DNA of 64,000 bases from Symsagittifera roscoffensis. Lineage: Eukaryota > Xenacoelomorpha > Acoela > Convolutidae. Of the stretch, positions 10,821-22,765 are shown piece by piece (position 1 is the first letter of the stretch; each line of letters opens with the position of its first letter). The notes under the pieces are model-generated. The model did not search any database, had not been told where the DNA came from, and saw only the letters and a list, made by a program, of their open reading frames with translations. The position numbers and the translations under genes were made by a program. The stretch spans positions 81,709,847-81,773,846 of the forward strand of contig NC_087064.1 of the NCBI RefSeq assembly GCF_963678635.1. The letters are read 5' to 3'.

Positions 10821-12769
10821 TGTAGTGCCCCTTCCACCGGTCAAAATACCTTTATAAAATGTTTCACGACGTTTGAGAAATTATAACTAGTTTTTACTTT
10901 TTCAAATTTCTTCTCAAATTTGATGTCACAATGGTCAAACATATGAAGAAATTTTTGTGGATTTTTTGTGACTTTTGTGGTACTAAAACTTTTTCAGAAT
11001 ATTTGAGTACAAAATGCAGTGTTGGGTTTTTTCTGATCTTATGACAACCAAAGAAATATTTTGGAACTCGTCGGGCAAAAATGAATGCCATAATAGTTCA
11101 AAGGGGGTGACAGCGGCGTCGAGTTCCTGAAGGAGTGCGCTATTGAAACCCCATTCACCCTCAGCCCCTGGGGAGAACAAAACAAAATTACACTGCAAAA
11201 AGTAGAAAAAAAGAGAAATTTTAATGTTTTTTAATAAAATCAATAATAAAAAATAACTAAGGCAATGACCAAGTACTTTCGTTAAAATGATAAAAACCAC
11301 CTTGAAAAACCGCAACTCCAACACCTCATAATGCGCTACCGGGAGAGGAAAAAAAATTACTATCAAAAAAAATATAACCCAAGCCCTTATGAGTTTTTCT
11401 AGATGCCAAAAGTAGACTTTTAAAAAGTTATAATAACGGCAAGGTTGTTTTTCTTTACAATTTTTGATAACCATACTAACTATTCTAATAATATTTTTAT
11501 TACAAAAAACTTTTTTTTTGGTAGCTGTATGCATGTATGGCTTGAAGAAAGAACGTGAAGAGCAAGAACACAGTTCGATCTTTCTTCTTGCTTAAGTTTG
11601 TGCTTGGAAAATTAAGACTTGCGCAATTCAAAATAGATCATTAAACCAGAAAATGATGTTCTGAAACGAATTGAGAGTTTTTCTACCTTAAAAAGGGGCT
11701 CATAAAAAGTAGAACAGTATTTAATTGAAAGCTAATATTATTGATGAATTTCTAGCTGTTATCCATTTGGAAGAATTTTTTGAAAACCGTTGGAAATTCT
11801 GAATATGTCTGAATCGAAGCAACACGAACTGCTATGTGGACTATTTGGAAAAATTACACGATGAAACGATTAATTTGGGCTCCGAAAAAGGAGATATTCA
11901 ATTTAATTGTGGCAAATATAGTGGAATACTCCCGGATGAGGCACTTTGAAGCCGGAAAAATTTCAATCGAAGAAAGTTTTGTTATTAAAGCCAAAGTACA
12001 GCTCTCCACATCCGCACAAGGTGTTAGATATCAACTAGGCACATTCTCCATTACCTTTTCATTACAGTTATTACTTTGAGTATATCATTGAAAATATAAA
12101 CATTTATCATATAACAAAAACTCCGGTCTACACAAGGTAAAAAATTCTATAAAAATGAACCCAAAAGGCACGTCAATTGCAACCAGTTCTACTGACTAGA
12201 AGTGTTCATGCGAAAATGATGCACTCCAGTTTTCACCAATTAACAAAAGTCCATGTTATCAAAATCCCAGGCACGTATTTTATAAAAACAGAAACAGTAG
12301 CCAATGAGTTTAGCTATCCATCTGTCCATCATTTACATACTGAAAATTTATTTCGACTTACTCAGCGAATAAAAACTATCCGCACTGATAAAAGCAACAC
12401 AATTTATTTTAGCAAAAGTAGGCGACCACTAGAACCCTTAATTTTCAAATTCTGTGCGTAGGCAATTAGAAAAAAATTACAAGTTGTATTCGATGGTTTT
12501 TTGATAATTGTTTTGTTATGGTTTATAGATATAATTTTGCTCAATATTAGACAAAAAATATTTATAAAAAACTTAATATTGAAAGTTTTTAAACAATTTC
12601 AGGTTTTATTAGATACTTTTTTGAGAAAGTATTGCGTTTTTTTGGTTGAATCTTTTTCTAATTAGTGAAATTAAAAATTTTTGAAGAAATCAAAAAAGCT
12701 GGTTTTTGCAATCTTTCGAGGTTGCACATAAAAGTAATGTAACTAAAAATGTTGATATATTTTTTTTTT
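10821..12769. other. A/T-rich spacer, nothing recognised
   Basis: Only random-looking frames (for example 11534-10983 minus, with low-complexity hydrophobic composition) and no splice-bounded coding segment that I can support. Confidence 0.4.
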
Positions 12770-13914
12770 GTACCAATTAGTTCTTGAAAATTAAATGATT
12801 ACTCAGAGGCAAAGCTGAGATTCGCACCACTTGTGATACAAAACAAGAAAAAAATTGAAAAAAAAGAATATCTCGAAAAAACTAGATTAATCAATATGAT
12901 TAAGCCTGGTTTTAAAACAAAAACATGCCAAGACAATTAAATGTGAAATTAGCAGGGGAAGATAATAAACCAAGCGGTAAAAAAGCCAAAAATACATTGT
13001 CGAAAACTCTTTAAGCCGAAAAAAAAATCAACAAGACTTAAAAGTTATGAAAAGTCTGCTTCAACCTCAAAATACACAACCACTCAAAAAACTTTATTCG
13101 CTCATCAAATCAACCAAAACGAGGCCACTAAGCCGATATAAAAAATGCCGAACCCTAATAAGCCCAAAAAAAGAAAAGGAAAAAGTCGAATAAATTTCAA
13201 AAAATTTAAGACTAATAAGAAGTTATAAAATCCCCCTCGTCCTCAAAACACAAACCCGCACATACGAACTTTCTGCAATCGTCGAAAAATGCAACATGAG
13301 GCTGATATAATGTAGGCTGAAACTTATCATTTCGAAAATAAAGGAAAAACAAAAAGGCCGAAAAAATGTTGTCTTGTAAAACTTGAACTACAATTTTGCG
13401 ATCCAGAGGTGAGCATAGAAAATATTTTCCGTTTACACGACTCAAAATTAGGTCACTATTAAATCGAGAAAAAGTAGGGCGAAATCATTTGGACAGAATA
13501 AAATTTTTAAGCGACAGCAGAGATTACAAACAGCAGTGAACATAGCGTGAATTTCTCCAATAAGAGTTGATCCTCCCAGGGGTCTCACATACCTTCTGAA
13601 CTGAAAATTTTTTGTTTGGCAATTTAGTCCTTGTTGTTTTCATACATTGTTAATAAAATAAATTTAGTTCAAGTTTCATTTAAAAGCAGAAAAACTAAAA
13701 CTTCAAATGCTGAGGTGCGAATTAATTAAATTTTTATTACGTCAAACAAGATGCCAACAATTTCATTTATTTCCATCTGACGTGGCGTAAAAAGTGTTTT
13801 GTTCTATTTATCTAATTGCGTCATTGCTCAACAATCTTTCGGCACTAATTACCTTATGAGGAGTGGCTAAAATATTATAATAGACGCGGAAAAATTCGAA
13901 AAATGACAAATTTG

Positions 13915-14370
13915 GGTCGGAATAGACTGATATTTAGTCTCTATAGTCTAATAATTTTTAAACTACGTCGCAACCAATTAACAGAGATAGTCTAAAAACT
14001 AATTGCAAATTAGTCTAAGAGTTAGTCGCGATAGTCCATAATTCGGCCGAGTTAGTCTAAAAAAATTTCATTTCATGGCAGGCATTTTTAACAACAAACT
14101 ATTTTTAAAATGAAATTAACAAAAACGCAAACCAACTATTCAGCTAAACAGTGCCCTTTATCTAAACCAAGATGAAAAAGAGTCCATATATTCGTAAAAT
14201 TGGTCGCGATTTAGTCCGATGAAGGTAATTAATTTCATGTTCTATTATTATTTTAAAATCAGATGTTAAAATGTAACCAATTAGGGTGCAAACCAGCTGA
14301 TCAGCCAATCAGTGCCCCTTATCTAAACCTAGATAAAAATAGAGCCAAAAAACGTTCTTGAAACGATTTA
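13915..14370. repeat. Internal repeats of TAGTCT and a ~155-bp duplicated block
   Basis: TAGTCT/TAGTCC occurs about ten times between 13930 and 14215. The block with ACAGTGCCCTTTATCTAAACC (14147) recurs as TCAGTGCCCCTTATCTAAACC (14309). The same is present in copy B, about 4365 further on. Its role is unknown. Confidence 0.6.
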
Positions 14371-14713
14371 ACCATACATAGAACTCACTTTGTTCTAAAA
14401 TGTTTAGCTAAACAGTATGATCACAAGAAAGGACAAAGCATGAGTTTTTAAGGAAATTTTGAGAACTATTGTTCCTCCTGAAGGAATATTTATGCTCGGG
14501 TGGTTTTTTCTGCAACAATTTTTGACTTCCAATCGAATCGAAACAACTTAATTGATTCAATTATTGACCTCCAGAGTTCACACTATTTGAAATGATGTAA
14601 CTGATTTTATTGCCAGGAGTTTGTTTTCTGTCTCTAATTCGACTTTGACAAGCTTGACAGATTAAAAGGGAGAAAAAAAGAGAGACAAGTTTCAAAACTT
14701 GATTGAAAAAAGT

Positions 14714-15260
14714 AACAAGACTGCTCGTATCAGGGCGAAGCCCTGAATGTTCCGACTGCCTTTTAAGGTTTATGGAGCAGTAATAACATAAAAAAATTAA
14801 ATGAAATAAAATAAAAAGAAATTTTTTTTCTCTAAAATTTGAAATTTTTTAAATAAAAATCATCCCCCCACAAGCCATATAAAGTACAAAAAGATAGATT
14901 TCGTTCCTTGTAACAAATCAATTTTGGCAAATAAGCTTCGTTCAACCAATTTGGAACAATGTCTAAGACGGATTAACTCTCCTCTTACGCGTTAACAGCG
15001 CGAAATATATCGCGCGTTAATTCTCCCAAATTGGCCAAAATGGCCAAAATGGCAATCTTTAAACCCTCATAACTTTACAAAAAATGATCACAGGTGAAAT
15101 ATCTTTTCAAATTTAAGCTTAGGACAACAATACTTTTTGAATGGTATAAAAAAATTCCGTCAAAAATGGCTAGTTAAAAAGTCGAAATTTGTCTGAAGAA
15201 AAAAAAACCCACCCCGAGCACAAATATTCCGTTACTTTCGTATCGAAAGTCGGAACAATA
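14714..15260 (+). mobile_element. 0.5-kb hairpin element, copy A1
   Basis: It starts with AACAAGACTGCTCGTA, followed by a perfect hairpin CAGGGC-GAA-GCCCTG and TGTTCCGACT. It ends with AGTCGGAACA, the exact inverse of TGTTCCGACT. The inside has GGTTTATGGAGCAGTAATAA, CGCGTTAACAGCGCG and ATGATCACAGGTGAAATATC. It has no coding capacity. Confidence 0.75.
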
Positions 15261-15262
15261 AC

Positions 15263-15793
15263 AACAAGACTGCTCGTAGCAGGGCGAAGCCCTGAATGTT
15301 CCGACTGCCTTTTAAGGTTTATGGAGCAGTAATAACATTAAAAAATTCAATGAAATAAAACAAAGGAAATTTTTTTTTAAAGTTTGAAATTTTTTATGAA
15401 AATCATCGCCCCACACGCCATATAAAGTACAAAAGGATAGATTTCGCTCCTTGTAACAAACCAATTATGGCAAATAAGCTTCTTTTAACCAATTTGGAAC
15501 GATTTCTAAGACGGATTAATTCTCCGCTTACGCGTTAATAGCGCGAAATATTGCGCGTTAATTGTCCCAAATTGGCCAAAATTGCAATCTTTAAACCCCT
15601 GTAACTTTACCAAAAATGATCACAGGTGAATTATCTTTTCAAATTTGAGCTCAGGACAACAATATCTTTTGAATGATATAAAAAAAATTCCGTTAAAAAT
15701 GGCTAGTTAAAAAGTCGAAATTTTTCTGAAGAAAAAAAAACCCACCCCGAGCACAAATATTCCGTTACTTTCGTATCGAAAGTCGGAACAATA
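15263..15793 (+). mobile_element. 0.5-kb hairpin element, copy A2
   Basis: Tandem to A1, two bases after its end, with the same hairpin, the same TGTTCCGACT/AGTCGGAACA ends and small internal differences. It resembles the second copy at 19656 more than its tandem neighbour, so the tandem pair existed before the 4.2-kb duplication. Confidence 0.75.
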
Positions 15794-16973
15794 AGAATTG
15801 GCAGCGTTCAAAATCTGCAAGGAAAATGAAACAAATATATTCGTGAATGTTACTCAAAAGCATTGCTACTTGGATGTGATTCAATTTTGATCTCCTAAAT
15901 GTAAGCATCCATATTGGTTGAAAATTGCAAGTCAATTTTTTTGAACGAATATAATATCAAAATATTAAAATTCAGACCAGTAACCCGGACGCTTGATTTT
16001 TTTTATCGGGTAGGAGATTGTTTTTTGCGACATTTCGTCGCGTCAATTTTTTATGCCTTCTAATTGAAATTGAAAACCATGATGACATAATTTCCATATC
16101 GCAGATAATTTTTCACAATGTTCTTTTTGATCTCGTTTTCGGCGCTTTACTCCGCATTAACATTGGCACATGTGGAGCTACAGAATCTTTAATAATTAAA
16201 ACAACTGTTGATCCGTCAGAAGCGCCTGTCCTATAACATAAGCAAAGAATAACTTTCTCCTCTTAATTTGAAAGTTTTTACAACTTTGATGCTAATTAAT
16301 TAAAAACAGCTGAAACAAAATTGTTTATGAAACAGTGTTAGAGAGAGTGTCGTGACTCTGCTTTGAGAAACTAGCTTCTCTGGATAAATATAAAAACGAA
16401 AGTACCACAACGTTGAAACTCAAAAAGGTACATTCTTCGGTGTCTAAGAAACTACCTTTAAATTATCATGAAATTTGTAGCGAGTCTCTAACGTTACGGT
16501 CATACAAAAGGAGTACAAAATATCAGGAGTCTTAAGGCATTATAACTTTATCAATCTCAAGCTGAAAATTTATCGACGTTTTTAAACCGTAGCTTATTTC
16601 TCCATTAAATTTGGAAGATGAATCTCGTCTGATGAGCTATCAAATTGATAACACTATCCATGCTCTACAAACACTTTTTCTTCAGGTATATCATTGTGCG
16701 TTGAAAAACTCAGTAATCCATAATTCTTCCCGCTTCAACAAGTCTTTGAAAAAAATATACAAAAAGTTCGGTTAATTTTACGCTACTTTTAGTTGATCAA
16801 ATGAGACGAGAAGCTCTAAGACAAGCAAGTTTGATTTTATATGGAATCATAAGGCATAACGAGCGTAAAAACCGGAGAGCAAGGAATCTCTCCTTGTTTC
16901 AAGTTTGTCGCTAAATTACCATAAGCAGCTCAGTTTATCAGAAAAAAATGCGTGTCTCGTATTTTTTGGAATT

Positions 16974-17131
16974 TTTTGTTTGGCAATTTAGTCCTTGTTG
17001 TTTTCATACATTGTTAATAAAATAAATTTAGTTCAAGTTTCATTTAAAAGCAGAAAAACTAAAACTTCAAATGCTGAGGTGCGAATTAATTAAATTTTTA
17101 TTACGTCAAACAAGATGCCAACAATTTAATT
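16974..17131 (+). repeat. ~155-bp fragment at the junction of the duplication
   Basis: This short piece (TTTTTTGTTTGGCAATTTAG to CAAGATGCCAACAATTT) is the same as 13606-13760 and 17975-18127. It lies exactly between copies A and B, so the junction was not a simple end-to-end join. Confidence 0.85.
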
Positions 17132-19060
17132 GTACCAATTAGTTCTTGAAAATTAAATGATTACTCAGAGGCAAAGCTGAGATTCGCACCACTTGTGATA
17201 CAAAACAAGAAAAAAATTGAAAAAAAAAGAATATCTCGAAAAAACTAGATTAATCAATATGATTAAGCCTGGTTTTAAAACAAAAAAATGCCAAGACAAT
17301 TAAATGTGAAATTAGCAGGGGAAGATAATAAACCAAGCGGTAAAAAAGCCAAAAATACATTGTCGAAAACTTTTTAAGCCGAAAAAAAAATCAACAAGAC
17401 TTAAAAGTTATGAAAAGTCTTCTTCAACCTCAAAATACACAACCACTCAAAAAAAATTTTATTCGCTCATCAAATCAACCAAAATGAGGCCACTAAGCCG
17501 ATATAAAAAATTCCGAACCCTAATAAGCCCAAAAAAAGAAATGGAAAAAGTCGAATAAAATTCAAAAAATTTAAGACTAATAAGGAGTTATAAAATCCCC
17601 CTCGTCCTCAAAACACAAACCCGCAGATACGAACTTTCTTCAATCGTCGAAAAATGCAACATGAGGCTGATATAATGTAGGTTGAAACTTATCATTCCGA
17701 AAATAAAGGAAAAACAAAAAGGCCGAAAAAATGTTGTCTTGTAAAACTTGAACTACAATTTTGCGATCCAGAGGTGAGCATAGAAAATATTTTCCGTTTA
17801 CACGACTCAAAATTAGGTCACTACTAAATCGAAAAAAAGTAGGGCGAAATCATTTGGACAGAATAAAATTTTTAAGCGACAGCAGAGATTACAAACAGCA
17901 GTGAACATAGCGTGAATTTCTCCAATAAGAGTTGATCCTCCCAGGGGTCTCACATACCTTCTGAACTGAAAATTTTTTGTTTGGCAATTTAGTCCTTGTT
18001 GTTTTCATACATTGTTAATAAAATAAATTTAGTTCAAGTTTCATTTAAAAGCAGAAAAACTAAAACTTCAAATGCTGAGGTGCGAATTAATTAAATTTTT
18101 ATTACGTCAAACAAGATGCCAACAATTTCATTTATTTCCATCTGACGTGGCGTAAAAAGTGTTTTGTTCTATTTATCTAATTGCGTCATTGCTCAACAAT
18201 CTTTCGGCACTAATTACCTTATGAGGAGTGGCTAAAATATTATAATAGACGCGGAAAAATTCGAAAAATGACAAATTTGGGTCGGAATAGACTGATATTT
18301 AGTCTCTATAGTCTAATAATTTTTAAACTACGTCGCAACCAATTAACAGAGATAGTCTAAAAACTAATTGCAAATTAGTCTAAGAGTTAGTCGCGATAGT
18401 CCATAATTCGGCCGAGTTAGTCTAAAAAAATTTCATTTCATGGCAGGCATTTTTAACAACAAACTATTTTTAAAATGAAATTAACAAAAACGCAAACCAA
18501 CTATTCAGCTAAACAGTGCCCTTTATCTAAACCAAGATGAAAAAGAGTCCATATATTCGTAAAATTGGTCGCGATTTAGTCCGATGAAGGTAATTAATTT
18601 CATGTTCTATTATTATTTTAAAATCAGATGTTAAAATGTAACCAATTAGGGTGCAAACCAGCTGATCAGCCAATCAGTGCCCCTTATCTAAACCTAGATA
18701 AAAATAGAGCCAAAAAACGTTCTTGAAACGATTTAACCATACATAGAACTCACTTTGTTCTAAAATGTTTAGCTAAACAGTATGATCACAAGAAAGGACA
18801 AAGCATGAGTTTTTAAGGAAATTTTGAGAACTATTGTTCCTCCTGAAGGAATATTTATGCTCGGGTGGTTTTTTCTGCAACAATTTTTGACTTCCAATCG
18901 AATCGAAACAACTTAATTGATTCAATTATTGACCTCCAGAGTTCACACTATTTGAAATGATGTAACTGATTTTATTGCCAGGAGTTTGTTTTCTGTCTCT
19001 AATTCGACTTTGACAAGCTTGACAGATTAAAAGGGAGAAAAAATCTTGATTGAAAAAAGT

Positions 19061-19600
19061 AACAAGACTGCTCGTATCAGGGCGAAGCCCTGTATGTTCC
19101 GACTGCCTTTTAAGGTTTATGGAGCAGTAATAACATAAAAAAATTAAATGAAATAAAATAAAATGAAATTTTTTTTCTCTAAAATTTGAATTTTTTTTTA
19201 TAAAAATCATCCCCCCACAAGCCATATAAAGTACAAAAAGATAGATTTCGTTCCTTGTAACAAATCAATTATGGCAAATAAGCTTCGTTCAACCAATTTG
19301 GAACAATTTCTAAGACGGATTAACTCTCCTCTTACGCGTTAACAGCGCGAAATATTGCGCGTTAATTGTCCCAAATTGGCCAAAATTGCAATCTTTAAAC
19401 CCCTGTAACTTTACCAAAAATGATCACAGGTGAAATATCTTTTCAAAATTAAGCTCAGGACAACAAAACTTTTTGTATGATATAAAAAAAATTCCGTCAA
19501 AAATGGCTAGTTAAAAAGTCGAAATTTGTCTGAAGAAAAAAAAAACCCATCCCGAGCACAATTATTCCGTTACTTTCGTATCGAAAGTCGGAACAAAAAA
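19061..19600 (+). mobile_element. 0.5-kb hairpin element, copy B1, with duplicated tail to 19653
   Basis: Same ends as copy A1. Directly after its AGTCGGAACA the last ~55 bp (AAACCCACCCCGAGCACAAA to AGTCGGAACA) are repeated once more. This explains why the offset between the two large copies changes. Confidence 0.75.
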
Positions 19601-19655
19601 AAACCCACCCCGAGCACAAATATTCCGTTATTTTTGTATCGAAAGTCGGAACAAT

Positions 19656-20191
19656 AACAACAAGACTGCTCGTAACAGGGCGAAGCCCTGAATGTTCCGA
19701 CTGCCTACTAAGGTTTATGGAGCAGTAATAACATTATAAAATTCAATGAAATAAAACAAATGAAATTTTTTTTTTAAAGTTTGAAATTTTTTTATGAAAA
19801 TCATCCCCCCACACGCCATATAAAGTACAAAAGGATAGATTTCGCTCCTTGTAACAAACCAATTATGGCAAATAAGCTTCTTTTAACCAATTTGGAACGA
19901 TTTCTAAGACGGATTAATTCTCCGCTTACGCGTTAATAGCGCGAAATATTGCGCGTTAATTGTCCCAAATTGGCCAAAATTGCAATCTTTAAACCCCTGT
20001 AACTTTACCAAAAATGATCACAGGTGAAATATCTTTTCAAATTTGAGCTCAGGACAACAATACCTTTCGAATGATATAAAAAAAATTCCGTCAAAAATGG
20101 CTAGTTAAAAAGTCGAAATTTGTCTGAAGAAAAAAAAACCCACCCCGAGCACAAATATTCCGTTACTTTCGTATCGAAAGTCGGAACAATA
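19656..20191 (+). mobile_element. 0.5-kb hairpin element, copy B2
   Basis: Starts AACAAGACTGCTCGTAACAG and ends AGTCGGAACAATA. It is the partner of the element at 15263-15793. Confidence 0.75.
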
Positions 20192-20865
20192 GGAATTGGC
20201 AGCGTTCAAAATCTGCAAGGAAAATGAAACAAATATATTCGTGAATGTTACTCAAAAGCATTGCTACTTGGATGTGATTCAATTTTGATCTCCTAAATGT
20301 AAGCATCCATATTGGTTGAAAATTGCAAGTCAATTTTTTTGAACGAATATAATATCAAAATATTAAAATTCAGACCAGTAACCCGGACGCTTGATTTTTT
20401 TTATCGGGTAGGAGATTGTTTTTTGCGACATTTCGTCGCGTCAATTTTTTATGCCTTCTAATTGAAATTGAAAACCATGATGACATAATTTCCATATCGC
20501 AGATAATTTTTCACAATGTTCTTTTTGATCTCGTTTTCGGCGCTTTACTCCGCATTAACATTGGCACATGTGGAGCTACAGAATCTTTAATAATTAAAAC
20601 AACTGTTGATCCGTCAGAAGCGCCTGTCCTATAACATAAGCAAAGAATAACTTTCTCCTCTTAATTTGAAAGTTTTTACAACTTTGATGCTAATTAATTA
20701 AAAACAGCTGAAACAAAATTGTTTATGAAACAGTGTTAGAGAGAGTGTCGTGACTCTGCTTTGAGAAACTAGCTTCTCTGGATAAATATAAAAACGAAAG
20801 TACCACAACGTTGAAACTCAAAAAGGTACATTCTTCGGTGTCTAAGAAACTACCTTTAAATTATC

Positions 20866-22480
20866 ATGAAATTTGTAGCGAGTCTCTAACGTTACGGTCA
20901 TACAAAAGGAGTACAAAATATCAGGAGTCTTAAGGCATTAGAACTTTATCAATCTCAAGCTGAAAATTTATCGACGTTTTTAAACGGTAGCTTATTTCTC
21001 CATTAAATTTGGAAGATGAATCTCGACTGATGAGTTATCAAACTGATAACACTATCCATGCTCTACAAACACTTTTTTCAGGTATACCGATGTGCGTTGA
21101 AAAACTCAGTAATCCATAATTCTTCCCGCTTCAACAAGTCTTTGAAAAAAGATACAAAAAGTTCGGTTAATTTTACGCTATTTTTAGCTCATCAAATGAA
21201 ACGAGAAGCTCTAAGACAAGCAAGTTTGATCTTATATGGAATCATACGGCATAATGAGCGTCAAAACCGGAGAGCAAGCAATCTCTCCTTGTTTCAAGTT
21301 TGTCGCTAAATTACCTTAAGCAGCTCAGTTTATCAGAAAAAAATGCCTGTCTCGTATTCAATAAACTTGAAAACAAATTACAAAACTTTGAGAGTTTTGT
21401 TCTCATAGTTTTTGAATGATTGACATTTTTTCAGCAAAAAAATTGGGAACTAACACAATCTATTTACTTAATTTTTTTTGGAAAAAAAATTACAAAAATT
21501 CTCAGAGAGTGAAAATTGAAAGCAGCATTTTTCAAAAAAAAGCAAAAATCAAGAAAACGTTGAAACTTAAATATAAAAATTCCGCGCTGTGTCAGAAACT
21601 ATTTATTATTTACTTTTGAATTTCGTAACGAGCCTCTAACGTTAGATTCAGGTGTTCGGAGAAGCTGTTTTTCGTATAAGAGAACGTAATGAGAGTACCT
21701 GCTAGTTGGAAATTTATGTGTCAGACATTACCTTTAAAATATAATTAAACTTGTAACATTAAATCAAACACAAAAAAGGCATAAATTATCAGGCGCTTTA
21801 GGCCATTAGAGCCTTATCAGTCTCAGACTGTAAATTTATAGACGTTTTTTTTCTAACGCCAAAACAATTTCTTCATTAGTTTTGGAGGTTGCTTCTCAAC
21901 TGATGAAATATCAAAATGGTAACACTGCCGATGCTTTTCAAAAATTTCTTCAACTTTATAATTATGTGTGAGAAAATCAGTTTAAGCCATAGATTGTCCC
22001 GTTTCATCAAATCTTTAGAACAAGGATACGAAAAAAACTGGTTAATTTTACGCTGATTTGAGTTTCGTCAAAGGAGACCAGAAGCTGTAAGACAAGCAAA
22101 GTCTTAGCTAATATTGAATCACACGGCATAAAAAGCTAAAATTTCGGAGACCATCTGTTCTTCTTGCAACTTTTCGTTAAATTATCTTAAGCAGCTGAGT
22201 TCATCAGAAAAAACGGCTTCTCTCATCTTCAGTAAACTTGAAACAAATTATTTAAAAACTTTTAGAATTTTGTCCTCATAATTTTTGAGCCACTGCCATT
22301 TTTTTCAGAGAAAAAATGGGAACTATTACAATTCATCAAATTTTTTTTGTTGGAAACCAATATTTTGAAAAAAAACCTCTAAATATTAAAAATTGAAAGC
22401 AGCATTTTTCAAAGAAAGAAAACAAAAATCAACAAAACGTGAAACTCAAATTTCTTGACGAGCCTCCAGCGTTAAAGCCA
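20866..22480 (+). repeat. Degenerate ~0.8-kb tandem units after the duplication
   Basis: Unit starts are near 20866, 21617 and 22439 (AACGAGCCTCTAACGTTA, ACGAGCCTCCAGCGTTA and similar). Each unit then has a T-rich part, CTGATGA, a purine-rich AAGACAAGCAA near its end, TTCAGTAAACTTGAAA and ATGGGAACTA. Divergence between units is far larger than between copies A and B, so this array is older. Confidence 0.7.
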
Positions 22481-22671
22481 AACATTGGAGGAAGCTGTGA
22501 AAATAATGAAAATAATCTAATGAAAGTACGAGCTATTGGGAGCTTTAGGTCACGTTTTCCTCTGCCCACTGAGTTCTTATATCATCAGGGCAGCATCACG
22601 ACCATCGCCAGCAGAAATTTTCTAATTGGCATCGTAGTATTCGGTATTTAGCTTACCGCGACGTGTTTAGT

Positions 22672-22765
22672 TAACCAAATTTTTTGTATCTTTGTTCTAA
22701 AGACTTGATGAAACGGAACAATCTATGGCTTACAGTGTTTTTTTCACACATAATCATTAGTTTTC
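22672..22765 (-). repeat. Inverted partial copy of the ~0.8-kb unit
   Basis: It reads as the reverse complement of about 21955-22045: GATGAAACGGAACAATCTAT here against ATAGATTGTCCCGTTTCATC there, plus TTCTAAAGACTT and CACACATAAT. Confidence 0.75.

Larger units (their letters stand above)
12770..16963 (+). repeat. 4.2-kb tandem segmental duplication, copy A
   Basis: It runs from GTACCAATTAGTTCTTG to about ATGCGTGTCTCGTATT and is nearly identical to 17132-21356. The offset is about 4362 at the left end and 4398 near 16018 because copy B carries an extra partial hairpin element. It contains a repeat start (CAGAGGCAAAGCTGAGATTC), two 0.53-kb hairpin elements and a 72-codon open frame (16018-16236). 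No recognisable protein is encoded. Confidence 0.92.
17132..21356 (+). repeat. 4.2-kb tandem segmental duplication, copy B
   Basis: Nearly identical to 12770-16963, with scattered substitutions and small indels. It contains hairpin elements at 19061 and 19656 and an extra tail at about 19597-19653. The 72-codon frame at 20416-20634 translates the same as the one in copy A. Confidence 0.92.

Noticed and set aside
16018-16236. 72-codon frame identical in both copies of the duplication
   Set aside because: Identity follows from the recent duplication, not from selection. No family motif, no splice context and no coding-like composition were seen.
22439-22651. 70-codon frame with a possible membrane segment
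   Set aside because: It starts in the third unit of a decaying tandem repeat. Neighbouring units are not open in that frame.
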